Part shown: one piece after another, positions 1 to 7,966 of the stretch
How positions within the stretch are numbered: position 1 is the stretch's first letter
How the letters are laid out: each line of letters starts with the position of its first letter
Assembly: GCA_017473775.1 (NCBI GenBank)
Contig: JAFUJH010000041.1
Coordinates: 1-64,000, forward strand
Length of the DNA stretch: 64,000 nucleotides
Direction of reading: 5' to 3'
From: Ruminococcus sp.
GTDB lineage: Bacteria; Bacillota; Clostridia; Oscillospirales; Acutalibacteraceae
Program-made: the position numbers and the translations under genes
Notes under the pieces: model-generated
Told to the model about the DNA's origin: nothing
The model's database searches: none
Seen by the model: only the letters and a program-made list of their open reading frames with translations

Positions 1-666
1 CTCAAACTACCATAGTCAATAGATAAGTAATATTCACGTTTTATAACCTTATGAAATTACACTACTCTCAAACACATGATTTTGCACGATGAGAACTTTT
101 TTTGTTTTATAACCTTATGAAATTACACTACTCTCAAACACGATCGTACTATAGAACCAATTGTGTCTGGTTTTATAACCTTATGAAATTACACTACTCT
201 CAAACTATATAGTCAACATAAATTGCGGCTTTAGGGTTTTATAACCTTATGAAATTACACTACTCTCAAACACGGTTGAGATCGATGAAGAAACCGCACA
301 GGTTTTATAACCTTATGAAATTACACTACTCTCAAACCCCAGTGCCAGCACAGCAATAAAGAATATCGTTTTATAACCTTATGAAATTACACTACTCTCA
401 AACAACTTGATACAACAGTGCATAAGGTAACAGGTTTTATAACCTTATGAAATTACACTACTCTCAAACACATCTTACAACCTCTACTACATCAGCGGTG
501 GTTTTATAACCTTATGAAATTACACTACTCTCAAACAGTCGCAAAACCGCGGTCACGCTCTACGAGTTTTATAACCTTATGAAATTACACTACTCTCAAA
601 CTATATTTGTAGTGTAACACTACTTTTTTGGTTTTATAACCTTATGAAATTACACTACTCTCAAAC
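1..666 (-). CRISPR. Type II-A CRISPR array, 10 full repeats plus a partial one, open at the left edge
   Basis: Ten identical 36-nt repeats lie at 38-73, 104-139, 170-205, 236-271, 302-337, 368-403, 434-469, 501-536, 566-601 and 631-666; the last 7 nt of another occupy 1-7. On the plus strand each begins GTTTTATAACC and ends CTACTCTCAAAC. The ten spacers are 29-31 nt, mostly 30, and none repeats. The transcribed strand is inferred to be minus: the tracrRNA anti-repeat pairs with that strand, and the flank at 667 ends in the II-A leader motif ATTTGAG. The newest spacer is therefore 602-630. No degenerate repeat is seen, so the old end lies outside the window. Confidence 0.98.
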
Positions 667-735
667 CTCAAATAAAATGCGCCACTACAAAGCACACGGT
701 AAATTCATAAGTCTATATTAATAATACTTACAAAA
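667..735 (-). promoter_or_regulatory. CRISPR leader
   Basis: This AT-rich stretch separates csn2 from the array. Read on the minus strand it ends in ATTTGAG directly against the first repeat, which is the conserved leader-anchoring sequence of type II-A loci, where Cas1-Cas2 inserts new spacers. This fixes the array direction. It should also hold or adjoin the array promoter, but no clear -35/-10 pair stands out. Confidence 0.75.
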
Positions 736-1404
736 TCAAGGCGTGTCAACAACCTGGCACAAATCTTCATCGATAATAACAAATTTCCCTGAGGCAATGC
801 CTTGGGGTACACTACACTCCAAATCAATAAGTGGAAATCCGATGGATTGAAAGGTAGACTCTAACGCTGAAATTTCTTGAGTTGTATAGTACAAAGACAG
901 GTTGCGAATCATAATCAATCTGACGCCAAGATGTTTTTGCAGAATTCTTACACACAAAACAAGACTTTCAAGAGAATCGGAGGAGTCGTCTCTGATTCTG
1001 AATTCAAGAAGTTTTAATAGCGCCGATGTTTCAAGGTTATCCGTATAAGAATAATCGTAATCAAAATGGAAAGAAAGCTTTTCTGCCAAATTAAGCAATC
1101 GGAGTTTTATATCGCTGAGTGATTCAAGATAGACCTCATTTGCTACAGACTCAAGCTCTGATATAATTTTGTTGTTTATTTTCTTATCATTTAAAGCAAC
1201 ATTAAGAATGTCGCTGAAATAAAAAACCTTTTTCTTGAAATCCAAAGGTTTGAAATCCTCAGAAATAACAAACAACTCCTCTCCCTCATCTGCTGCCAGT
1301 GCATTGAGTGTGTTACGGAAAAGCTTCTTGTTTTCTATAATTAAATAAGTAATACCCGGACATAAATCTATGGTCTGAGTCAAATATTCAAAAGCCATCA
1401 TCAT
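736..1404 (-). CDS. csn2: CRISPR adaptation protein Csn2
   Basis: Csn2 is the type II-A signature protein; family members form tetrameric rings that bind DNA ends and are needed for spacer acquisition. At 222 aa this is the short form, comparable to the S. pyogenes type. Sequence similarity is weak, as is usual for this family, so the call rests on length, position as the last gene of cas9-cas1-cas2-csn2, and direct adjacency to the leader. Three ATG codons in a row (1404, 1401, 1398) overlap the cas2 stop, so translation is probably coupled; the exact start among them is open. Confidence 0.9.
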   Translation of the reverse strand: MMMAFEYLTQTIDLCPGITYLIIENKKLFRNTLNALAADEGEELFVISEDFKPLDFKKKVFYFSDILNVALNDKKINNKIISELESVANEVYLESLSDIKLRLLNLAEKLSFHFDYDYSYTDNLETSALLKLLEFRIRDDSSDSLESLVLCVRILQKHLGVRLIMIRNLSLYYTTQEISALESTFQSIGFPLIDLECSVPQGIASGKFVIIDEDLCQVVDTP

Positions 1405-1721
1405 AATATCAACAACCTGTCATCTGTATCTAAAACATCACTGTCGGAACTGCCACTAATCAATTCCATACGCTGAAACTGTTTCTCTGTGATGCAAAGG
1501 ACCTGCACCAAACCCTGAGGAGGTTTGTTCTTTTTAATTCCGTCCACAACCATCTGTGCAGTATTCTGATTAAGGGTAAGCTTGACATATACAGACTCCT
1601 GCATCATCATAAAACCATTTTTAATAAGCATTCGTCTGAATCGTGAATACTCCCGTCTGTCTTTTACGGATTCTGTAGGTAAATCAAAGAATACAATTAC
1701 TCTCATATATCTATAAGTCAT
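1401..1721 (-). CDS. cas2: CRISPR-associated endoribonuclease-fold protein Cas2
   Basis: Cas2 forms the core of the Cas1-Cas2 integrase that inserts spacers at the leader end. The N-terminus MTYRYMRVIVFFDLP matches the Cas2 pattern, with the first beta strand ending in the conserved Asp. The ORF extends upstream to 1736, but the ATG at 1721 gives a start like that of S. pyogenes Cas2 (MSYRYM...), so 106 aa is preferred. It overlaps the cas1 stop by about 11 bp and shares its own stop with the csn2 start, as expected of a tightly packed cas operon. Confidence 0.95.
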   Translation of the reverse strand: MTYRYMRVIVFFDLPTESVKDRREYSRFRRMLIKNGFMMMQESVYVKLTLNQNTAQMVVDGIKKNKPPQGLVQVLCITEKQFQRMELISGSSDSDVLDTDDRLLIL

Positions 1722-2586
1722 AATCAATAAAGTCAATTAATGTTATATCTTTTTCCTCAAGAGCGTTGAACACACTGTCGCAATACCGCTTGAGTGCACC
1801 TAAGAGAGGAAATTTACGCGAGGCAACCACAACCTGAGAACTGAGAAGTTTAAGCAATTCTGTTTTTGTTTCCTTTGTAAACTCTTGTGGATTCATACGC
1901 CTGACACAAGCATCAACAAGAGGACGCAAAGGTTCCATAAGATCACAACTCAGGTTATATTTATTGAACATATTATCGTGAAACAATCCAAGTTCTGTCA
2001 CATAACCTGAACAAACAACTTCACGGTTGATTGCTGACAGAATAAGACTGTAACCAAAATTCAATGCTGAATTTATGGGATTATCCTGTGACCTGGAAAA
2101 GTCCATACCAAACAATGCATTAAAATACACCTTAGCAGCATGACCTTCCCGATTAGAAGCATCACCAAACTCTATTTCGTCTATGTAAGATAAAAGCTTC
2201 GCTGATTTATCCGAACCAAAAGCATCAAGCACCTGAGCCTGACGGCGGATTTTCTCACATACAATCTCTGTCCAGATGTACTTTTTAGCATTATCTGACC
2301 AACCAATCTGCCGCTTAAGTCTGATACTGCAATCATGACAACCGTAATAAGGTGTAAGTTCGCTGGAAGGGTTGCTTTTTTCGTCACAGAAGATAACCTT
2401 GACCTTAGCCTTTGTCAACTCATTTAACAAATAAGCAGTTAAAGATACTGACGTACTGCTGATAATAAGCACAGAGATTTCTCCGATATGGATTTTTACT
2501 GTAGAATCCACATCACGGAAAACCATAAATCCCAAGCTGTAATCCAACTTGGAGGTTTTAGTTATAACAACAGTACGCCAGCTCAT
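1711..2586 (-). CDS. cas1: CRISPR integrase Cas1
   Basis: Cas1 catalyses spacer integration. The start is at an ATG giving MSWRTVVI, typical of type II Cas1; a GTG at 2595 opens the frame three codons earlier, but AAGGTG sits at proper distance before the ATG. Expected landmarks are visible: the N-terminal beta domain, NREGHAAKVYF carrying the likely metal-binding Glu, GLFHDN carrying the conserved His, and CDLMEPLRPLVD carrying the conserved acidic residues. Length, 291 aa, is normal. It starts about 10 nt after the cas9 stop and is in the same transcription unit. Confidence 0.96.
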   Translation of the reverse strand: MSWRTVVITKTSKLDYSLGFMVFRDVDSTVKIHIGEISVLIISSTSVSLTAYLLNELTKAKVKVIFCDEKSNPSSELTPYYGCHDCSIRLKRQIGWSDNAKKYIWTEIVCEKIRRQAQVLDAFGSDKSAKLLSYIDEIEFGDASNREGHAAKVYFNALFGMDFSRSQDNPINSALNFGYSLILSAINREVVCSGYVTELGLFHDNMFNKYNLSCDLMEPLRPLVDACVRRMNPQEFTKETKTELLKLLSSQVVVASRKFPLLGALKRYCDSVFNALEEKDITLIDFIDYDL

Positions 2587-2596
2587 ACATAGCACC

Positions 2597-5500
2597 TTAC
2601 TTTACTGTAAAACTATTCTCAAAAAGTCCTGTTGCAGACTGATTGATAATTTTGACTTCGCCTTTTATTTTTGAAAACACAATGGGTGTTGTAAGCTTGC
2701 CTGCATCCTTTGCAAGTCCGATATCTGATAAATCTCCTGACATCATATTTGCATGAAGAATATTAAGAATCTGTAAAAGAACATAAACTTGTCTTTCCAA
2801 AGAAAGAGCAACAAAAACATCACGCTTTGCAGAAATCTTGGCACCCATATCGCCAAACTTCACTTTAAGAATTGTTTGCGTCATCTTATATACAAGCAAA
2901 TCAAACAACTCAACATTTTCTTCTGCGGTGATATTATCGGTGCTGTTTATTTCTCTGTAAGCAAACTTGGAACAATATTTGGAAAGGTTTCTGATATACT
3001 TCTCATACTTATACCCAAGAACCAGTTGCATGGCCGGCTTATGAGCAAGTGCTACACCAGATTTTGAAGATATATGCATCCTGAATCCATCAACGGATAT
3101 ACAGGTATTGTATTTGACACATTTTAAAATAATCTGAGGATTTGTCAAACCAATAACAGAACTGAGAAATTCAACAGGATTACTCTCAAAAGCACCTGCC
3201 TGATACAGATTTATAGGTTGCATTGAAATACATTCCTGACCTTTGCTATCAGTATGCCTTACCAAAGTGAAGTATGTAGCCGTTGCTTTATCATAACCGC
3301 CATATTTTTCCATATTACTACGAGGTCCGCTACCGGTTAAAGGAACATGGGGATGGTCACCTTTTTTGAGCGGCATCAGTTTAAACAAGCTTCCATGCTG
3401 ACAATATGAATACCTTGTATATATGATATTATTCTTGTTCATTATGCGTCTGACGGTACGAATACTCTCGGAATTATCTGCTATCCATGCTTTTGAAACA
3501 TTAAAGGTAAACATATGATTAAGACTGTAACGCTTAACTTGCAAACCCCTGATGAAATTTGCCTTGTTGCGGGTATACAGTTCGTCATATACATTACCAA
3601 CAACAATGTTTAGATAAGCATCCTTAGCATGGTGTAAATCATTAACTTCTCTGCACTTGAGCATATCGAAGGTATGTCTGAACTCAGAAACATTCTTTGC
3701 TTTGACATAAACTATATCTGATTGAGGATAAAGCTGTGCAAATATCTGAGCCACAGCCTTAGTGGACTGAGATGTCTCAACAATCTGACGGGAGATAAAT
3801 CCGCTTAGTTCATCGTCTGTTAGAGGTTCTGTGCGCGTGAGTCGTTTGAATTTTTCTTTGCTGATAAGTTCCTTATCAAGCAGGAATTTCCAATGAGCAA
3901 ACATCTTCGTACGGATATCAACAGATATGGGATAGTCATTATCCTTTGCCAGATTCAAATTCTTCTTGACAAGCACTCGATTACTGATGCTATCATCCTT
4001 GACTTTAGAGCGTGGATAGATATGGTCAATATCATAAATGTTATTATCGTATAAACTATCAAGATTTATAAGCTCACCTGAATACATACATCTGCCAAAT
4101 TGAGTATAATATAAGTAAAGTTTGTCACTTCTGAGTTTTTCGTTATCTGTATCCAACAACCTCTGGTACAAATCACCTGCGTCTTTTTTGCAAGATTTGT
4201 AAAGTTCAATCAGTTTATCTTTACGACTGGCTGTGCGTTTGCCTTTTTCTCCATCAGAACGGGTCATTTCAACAAAAATTTTGTTGGGAGGTGCACCTAA
4301 AACTTTGACAATCTCCTGTAACATACGGACAGATTGGATTATAGGTCTCTTTACCTTTGGCGATACATACAGTGAATCCACCATATCCGATACAGACTGC
4401 TCTGTGTCGACGGCAACAGCAGCCCTGACGCTGTCAATAAAAGAATTCTCGTCACTAAGGAGCATCATAAGGTTATCGTTTGTCTGCCACAAAGCGTCAA
4501 TTATATTGATACGCTCACCGGTTTCTTTATTTACGCCGTAAACATCGATAAGAAAATCTCTTGATAATCTACCCCATCCGCTATACTTCAGTCGACTTAT
4601 CTTGCCGATATCATCAGGAGTGAGTTTGTGAGAGAATTCCAGTGATAACCGTTTTTTTAACAATCTCACATCGTCACCAAATATTGTTATTGTTGTTATA
4701 ATCCTATCCATTTCTGACTCGGTCAAGCCATAATCACACAAATCAAGATATGACTTCATATTGGACTTGAAGTCACCATCAACACCTGTGATTTCACAAT
4801 TCCTGTATCCATTGGACTCAAGATACTTGACAAGAGCAGTCCTTGTGACTTTTTTTCTTCGTAAAAACAAATCATTAAATATTCTTTGCTTGAGATTAAC
4901 ATCTATCTTCGAGCCATTTATGCGCAAATTATTCAGCTCATTTAAAACAGTGAATTTGCTATAAATCACAGTATTTTTTGCTAATACATCTTTATCCGGC
5001 AAATATGTACACTTTGAGGTCAGGTTATTGATAAATTGCTCTGCCGATGCGTCAATATCAACTATATCTTCAAAATTCCAAGGAAAAATCTCGCCGCTTT
5101 TTCTTACAAGCCAGTGCTTATTGCTATGTGTATTAAGAGGTCCTACATAATATGGAACCCGAAAATCAAAAATAGAAATAATCTTTTGTGATATTGTTAC
5201 TCCGGTTTCGTCTGCTTCTGACAAAAAAGGCAGGTACTGAGCAGCATTATCAAGAATTGCAATAAGCTCAGCCCGATTAATCTGCATGGGAATTACACAG
5301 TTATCTTTGATGTGCTGCTTTGGCATAAATGTTTTTGATTCAATCTCTGCAAACATTGTCTCATAAGAATCCCTTGGTAAATCTTTTAAGAGTTTGCCCA
5401 AATAATCACAGAATTCCTCTTGAACACATTTTTCTTCCAAAACACCGGTATGCCCGTTGGATTTGGTCTTTCCGCAGTACGCTGTGTAATTGTTCAGACC

Positions 5501-6541
5501 TTTTTTTGATACAGCAAAAACTTCTTTATACTTGTGCGGAATGTGGGTCTTTATATATTTTTTGAGCATTGCTAAATCTGCTTTATGCTTATTATAAGAC
5601 TCTACCTTAGCAAATGATACATAGCGTTCTCCTGACAGAACATCTGCAAGTATTGTCCAATCATAGACAGCCTTCAAACATTCAATTAAAGCATATTTAT
5701 CCCCAAGAATTTTGATGTAATCTGCACTGTTTTTATCAAAATCACCGCTAAGCTGAAGCTTCAGGGGTTTATCGTCAATCAACACTTCCTCACCAAACAA
5801 CGACTCCGCACTCTCCTTTTTGCCACAAAGCAATGAAAGAACAGCTGCTTTTTGAGGCTCTGTTTTTTTGTTGACACCGCACAAATCAAGAGCCTTGTTG
5901 AATTTCTGAGTCATATTGAGTTTTCTATCCTTTAGAACATCTGATAAAGCGTCAGCGTTATCAATGTACATTTCAATATCGTACTCATCTTTTAGGAAAG
6001 CACACAGTTCAGAAAAGACCATATCAAAGGAATCTACACCTGAAGCATCCAAGGAATTGAACAAGAAATGGCCCCTATGTTTAATTAAATGATGTAGAGC
6101 CAGATAAACCAAGCGTACATCGTGAGAAGCTTTATTTTCAATAAGTTCTTTTCTAAGATGATATATTGTGGGATAAGCAGTATGAAAAGCTTTGTCTGTG
6201 TAATCATCATCAGCAAAAACAGCATAAGGAACACATACACTTTTATCTTCCTGATAAAGGTTACTCTCCTTCAGTCGCTGAAAAAAAGCTCTGTCAACCG
6301 CGGCTATAGGCTCATTGAAAAGCATTTGGAGCAGCTCAATTCTGCGGCGTTTTCTGAAATTTCTCCTGACTGCAGATCTATAGGTGCGTCGCTCTGCAGC
6401 TGTGGAGCTCTCATCAAACAATTTGACAAACCACATTGCGTCACCTTTATGCTTGAGCAAATTATACGATGTATCAGTAACTGCAACACCGATTGAATCC
6501 GTACCAATGTCCAACCCGACGAAATAATCGTTATTCAACAT
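2597..6541 (-). CDS. cas9: CRISPR-associated endonuclease Cas9, type II-A
   Basis: RNA-guided DNA endonuclease of 1314 aa, within the II-A size range. Residues seen: RuvC-I D11 in VGLDIGTDSIG, an arginine-rich bridge helix at about 51-68, RuvC-II E758 in IFVEMTR, HNH with D839 and H840 in DIDHIYPRS, and RuvC-III H971 and D974 in HHAKDAYLN. All catalytic positions are intact, so the nuclease should be active. The C-terminal part, from about 1000 on, should hold the PAM-interacting domain; the PAM cannot be read from sequence. AGGAGG precedes the ATG. It is first gene of the cas operon. Confidence 0.98.
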   Translation of the reverse strand: MLNNDYFVGLDIGTDSIGVAVTDTSYNLLKHKGDAMWFVKLFDESSTAAERRTYRSAVRRNFRKRRRIELLQMLFNEPIAAVDRAFFQRLKESNLYQEDKSVCVPYAVFADDDYTDKAFHTAYPTIYHLRKELIENKASHDVRLVYLALHHLIKHRGHFLFNSLDASGVDSFDMVFSELCAFLKDEYDIEMYIDNADALSDVLKDRKLNMTQKFNKALDLCGVNKKTEPQKAAVLSLLCGKKESAESLFGEEVLIDDKPLKLQLSGDFDKNSADYIKILGDKYALIECLKAVYDWTILADVLSGERYVSFAKVESYNKHKADLAMLKKYIKTHIPHKYKEVFAVSKKGLNNYTAYCGKTKSNGHTGVLEEKCVQEEFCDYLGKLLKDLPRDSYETMFAEIESKTFMPKQHIKDNCVIPMQINRAELIAILDNAAQYLPFLSEADETGVTISQKIISIFDFRVPYYVGPLNTHSNKHWLVRKSGEIFPWNFEDIVDIDASAEQFINNLTSKCTYLPDKDVLAKNTVIYSKFTVLNELNNLRINGSKIDVNLKQRIFNDLFLRRKKVTRTALVKYLESNGYRNCEITGVDGDFKSNMKSYLDLCDYGLTESEMDRIITTITIFGDDVRLLKKRLSLEFSHKLTPDDIGKISRLKYSGWGRLSRDFLIDVYGVNKETGERINIIDALWQTNDNLMMLLSDENSFIDSVRAAVAVDTEQSVSDMVDSLYVSPKVKRPIIQSVRMLQEIVKVLGAPPNKIFVEMTRSDGEKGKRTASRKDKLIELYKSCKKDAGDLYQRLLDTDNEKLRSDKLYLYYTQFGRCMYSGELINLDSLYDNNIYDIDHIYPRSKVKDDSISNRVLVKKNLNLAKDNDYPISVDIRTKMFAHWKFLLDKELISKEKFKRLTRTEPLTDDELSGFISRQIVETSQSTKAVAQIFAQLYPQSDIVYVKAKNVSEFRHTFDMLKCREVNDLHHAKDAYLNIVVGNVYDELYTRNKANFIRGLQVKRYSLNHMFTFNVSKAWIADNSESIRTVRRIMNKNNIIYTRYSYCQHGSLFKLMPLKKGDHPHVPLTGSGPRSNMEKYGGYDKATATYFTLVRHTDSKGQECISMQPINLYQAGAFESNPVEFLSSVIGLTNPQIILKCVKYNTCISVDGFRMHISSKSGVALAHKPAMQLVLGYKYEKYIRNLSKYCSKFAYREINSTDNITAEENVELFDLLVYKMTQTILKVKFGDMGAKISAKRDVFVALSLERQVYVLLQILNILHANMMSGDLSDIGLAKDAGKLTTPIVFSKIKGEVKIINQSATGLFENSFTVK

Positions 6542-6556
6542 TATTTGTTCCTCCTG

Positions 6557-6583
6557 TTGACAAAATAAAATTTGTATGATAAT
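6557..6583 (+). promoter_or_regulatory. Putative tracrRNA promoter
   Basis: TTGACA at 6557-6562 is a perfect -35. GATAAT at 6578-6583 (15-nt spacer) or TAATAT at 6580-6585 (17-nt spacer) can serve as -10. Transcription would start near 6590, just before the anti-repeat. The promoter lies within 45 bp of the cas9 start codon and points away from it. Confidence 0.65.
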
Positions 6584-6589
6584 ATATAG

Positions 6590-6712
6590 ACAATCTCAAA
6601 ACCTTATGAGATTTACACTACAAGTTCAAATAAAGATTTATCCAACTCGCTATCTTAACGATAGCTATCACAGTGTGTGATGCCAAAGACCCTGATACAG
6701 GGTCTTTTATTT
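6590..6712 (+). ncRNA. tracrRNA
   Basis: The segment from about 6600 to 6631 is an imperfect anti-repeat. It pairs with the 5' part of the minus-strand repeat through CCTTATGAG and TTTACACTAC, is interrupted by the AAG bulge typical of type II duplexes, and ends in TTCAAAT. Three stem-loops follow: 6649-6665 (GCTATC/GATAGC), 6667-6681 (ATCACA/TGTGAT), and a terminator at 6685-6707 (AAAGACCCTG/CAGGGTCTTT) with T-rich sequence after it. Total length is about 120 nt. It base-pairs with pre-crRNA for RNase III processing and holds the guide in Cas9. It is divergent from cas9, as in S. pyogenes. Confidence 0.92.
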
Positions 6713-6742
6713 TTTATAAAAAGAACGATATCGTTTAGTGTA

Positions 6743-6770
6743 ATTATACCACGAAATTAAGCATTTTCAA
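6743..6770 (-). promoter_or_regulatory. Putative cas operon promoter
   Basis: On the minus strand there is TTGAAA (6765-6770), a 16-nt spacer, then TATAAT (6743-6748) preceded by TGG, an extended -10. The start would be near 6736, so the cas9 mRNA would have an untranslated leader of about 195 nt running through the full complement of the tracrRNA gene. A closer promoter cannot be excluded. Confidence 0.65.
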
Positions 6771-6863
6771 TATAATTAAGAAAATTAAAATATAAATTAT
6801 ACTAAAATTCGACAAATATTAATTACAAATGTCTTATTCAAATTATATCTGAAACAATGTACA

Positions 6864-6899
6864 AAAAACAGGTCACCTCAAAAGAGATGACCTGTTTTA
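6864..6899 (-). terminator. mntP terminator, probably bidirectional
   Basis: AACAGGTCA (6867-6875) pairs with TGACCTGTT (6888-6896), with an inner CTC/GAG pair. On the minus strand the stem is followed by TTTTTTG. It separates mntP from the cas operon promoter. Confidence 0.85.
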
Positions 6900-6906
6900 T
6901 ATAATA

Positions 6907-7497
6907 TTAAAGGAATACACCTGTGACGAAAATTTCGATACCAATGAAGATGAGAATTGCACCGCCAAGGATGGTGGCTTTGCCTGAGAGCTTTGTGCCG
7001 AATTTTTTGCCGATGATGACACCCGATGCACAGATAACGAATGTAACTGCGGCAATTATAAGTGCGCTGACAAGTGCCATAAGGAAGCCGTAGTCTGCGA
7101 TAGTAAAGCCAACTGAGAGAGCATCAATTGAGGTGGCAACACCCTGCACAAGTAAGGCAGAAAAACCAAGACGGTGAGTGGTAGCTTCTTCCTCATTCTT
7201 TGACTTAATGCCGTCATAGAGCATCTTGCCGCCTATGTAAAGGAGAAGTGTGAGGGCTATCCAAGGGATGAATTTTTCAAAGGATTTGAAATACTGCACG
7301 ACTGTGTGTACACAAATCCAGCCAATCATCGGCATTAAAGCCTGAAAGAAGGCAAAGACTCCTGCTATGGTACAGAGCTTTCTGCGTCGCATATGAGGCT
7401 CTGAGAGTCCGTTTGCAAGGGACACAGAGAAGGCATCCATCGCAAGACCTACGCCGAGTAATATGTTATTGAGAAAAAATATAAGATTCCAGGTCAT
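6907..7497 (-). CDS. mntP: Manganese efflux pump MntP
   Basis: Small membrane exporter of Mn(II), 196 aa, about six transmembrane helices. The two halves each carry the family's acidic motif: MDAFSVSLANG with D21 in the first helix, and SIDALSVGFT around residue 125. Length matches the family. GGAGG precedes the ATG. It is a single-gene unit: tRNA-Leu lies upstream across the hairpin array and a terminator follows. MntP genes are often controlled by the yybP-ykoY riboswitch, but none is recognisable here. The preference for Mn is known from the family, not visible in this sequence. Confidence 0.93.
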   Translation of the reverse strand: MTWNLIFFLNNILLGVGLAMDAFSVSLANGLSEPHMRRRKLCTIAGVFAFFQALMPMIGWICVHTVVQYFKSFEKFIPWIALTLLLYIGGKMLYDGIKSKNEEEATTHRLGFSALLVQGVATSIDALSVGFTIADYGFLMALVSALIIAAVTFVICASGVIIGKKFGTKLSGKATILGGAILIFIGIEIFVTGVFL

Positions 7498-7523
7498 ATT
7501 AGCCTCCGTAATAACATAATGAA

Positions 7524-7688
7524 TGAAATATTGCTACGCAATATGAAATAATCCTTCGGATTATGAAATTTTCTGCCAACGCAGAAAGTGAAATAAAATC
7601 CGCCTATTAACATTTGCGTAGCAAATATTTCATACGCGTATGCGTATTTCACAGCGAAGCTATTTCACTCGCCATAAGGCGAATTTCA
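7524..7688 (-). repeat. Array of small hairpins framed by TGAAAT/ATTTCA boxes
   Basis: Four TGAAAT boxes (7524, 7544, 7564, 7589) and four ATTTCA boxes (7627, 7646, 7662, 7683) are mirror images around a centre near 7606. A different short palindrome sits between successive boxes: 7528-7544, 7549-7563, 7570-7587, 7612-7626, 7632-7647, 7653-7661 and 7669-7682, each with a loop of 2-5 nt. The whole is a 165-bp inverted repeat made of roughly 20-nt modules. It fills the space upstream of mntP. I know no named family for it; a non-autonomous mobile repeat or a structured leader are the main possibilities. Strand is nominal. Confidence 0.8.
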
Positions 7689-7691
7689 TTG

Positions 7692-7723
7692 AAAAACCGA
7701 CTTGTAAATACAAGTCGGTTTTT
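7692..7723 (-). terminator. tRNA-Leu terminator
   Basis: CCGACTTGTA (7697-7706) pairs perfectly with TACAAGTCGG (7709-7718) around a 2-nt loop, flanked by A and T runs, so it can act in both directions. It lies directly behind the tRNA 3' end. Confidence 0.88.
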
Positions 7724-7724
7724 C

Positions 7725-7811
7725 TGGTGCCGGTAGTGGGACTCGAACCCACACGGTATCGCTACCAACGGATTTTGAGTCCGTCACGTCTGCCAATTCC
7801 ATCATACCGGC
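7725..7811 (-). tRNA. tRNA-Leu (anticodon CAA)
   Basis: The minus strand folds as a class II tRNA. The acceptor stem GCCGGTA pairs with TACCGGC, and ACCA follows in the gene. The anticodon arm is ACGGA-CTCAAAA-TCCGT, giving anticodon CAA, which reads the Leu codon UUG. A long variable arm (GGTAGCGATACC) and GGTTCGAGTCC T-arm fit tRNA-Leu. Length is 87 nt including CCA. Confidence 0.97.
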
Positions 7812-7918
7812 GAATGCAAAAGTTATTATACACCATAAGAATATAAAAATCAAGATTTTTATATTCATTTCTAAAATTGACTCGAATCAAATCAGCACAA
7901 TCTGTTACTTATTGTGTG

Positions 7919-7947
7919 TAGACTTATTGTATTCATTACAATACAAT
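7919..7947 (+). promoter_or_regulatory. Promoter and operator of the C-protein gene
   Basis: TAGACT (7919-7924) and TACAAT (7942-7947) are 17 nt apart. Between them is a perfect inverted repeat, TATTGTA (7925-7931) and TACAATA (7937-7943), covering the spacer and touching the -10. A direct repeat ACTTATTGT occurs at 7907 and 7922. This layout suits a C-protein that controls its own promoter. A second -10 (TACAAT, 7937-7942) is possible. Start would be near 7950-7955, giving a very short leader over the GGAGGG at 7954-7959. Confidence 0.6.
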
Positions 7948-7966
7948 AAAAAAGGAGGGATGCGAT

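Noticed and set aside
7498..7690. yybP-ykoY manganese riboswitch upstream of mntP
   Set aside because: Looked for its conserved purine-rich junction and did not find it; the stretch is filled by the box-hairpin array.
7640..7868. Short frames on both strands across the tRNA-Leu gene
   Set aside because: The stretch is explained by the tRNA, its terminator and the hairpin array.
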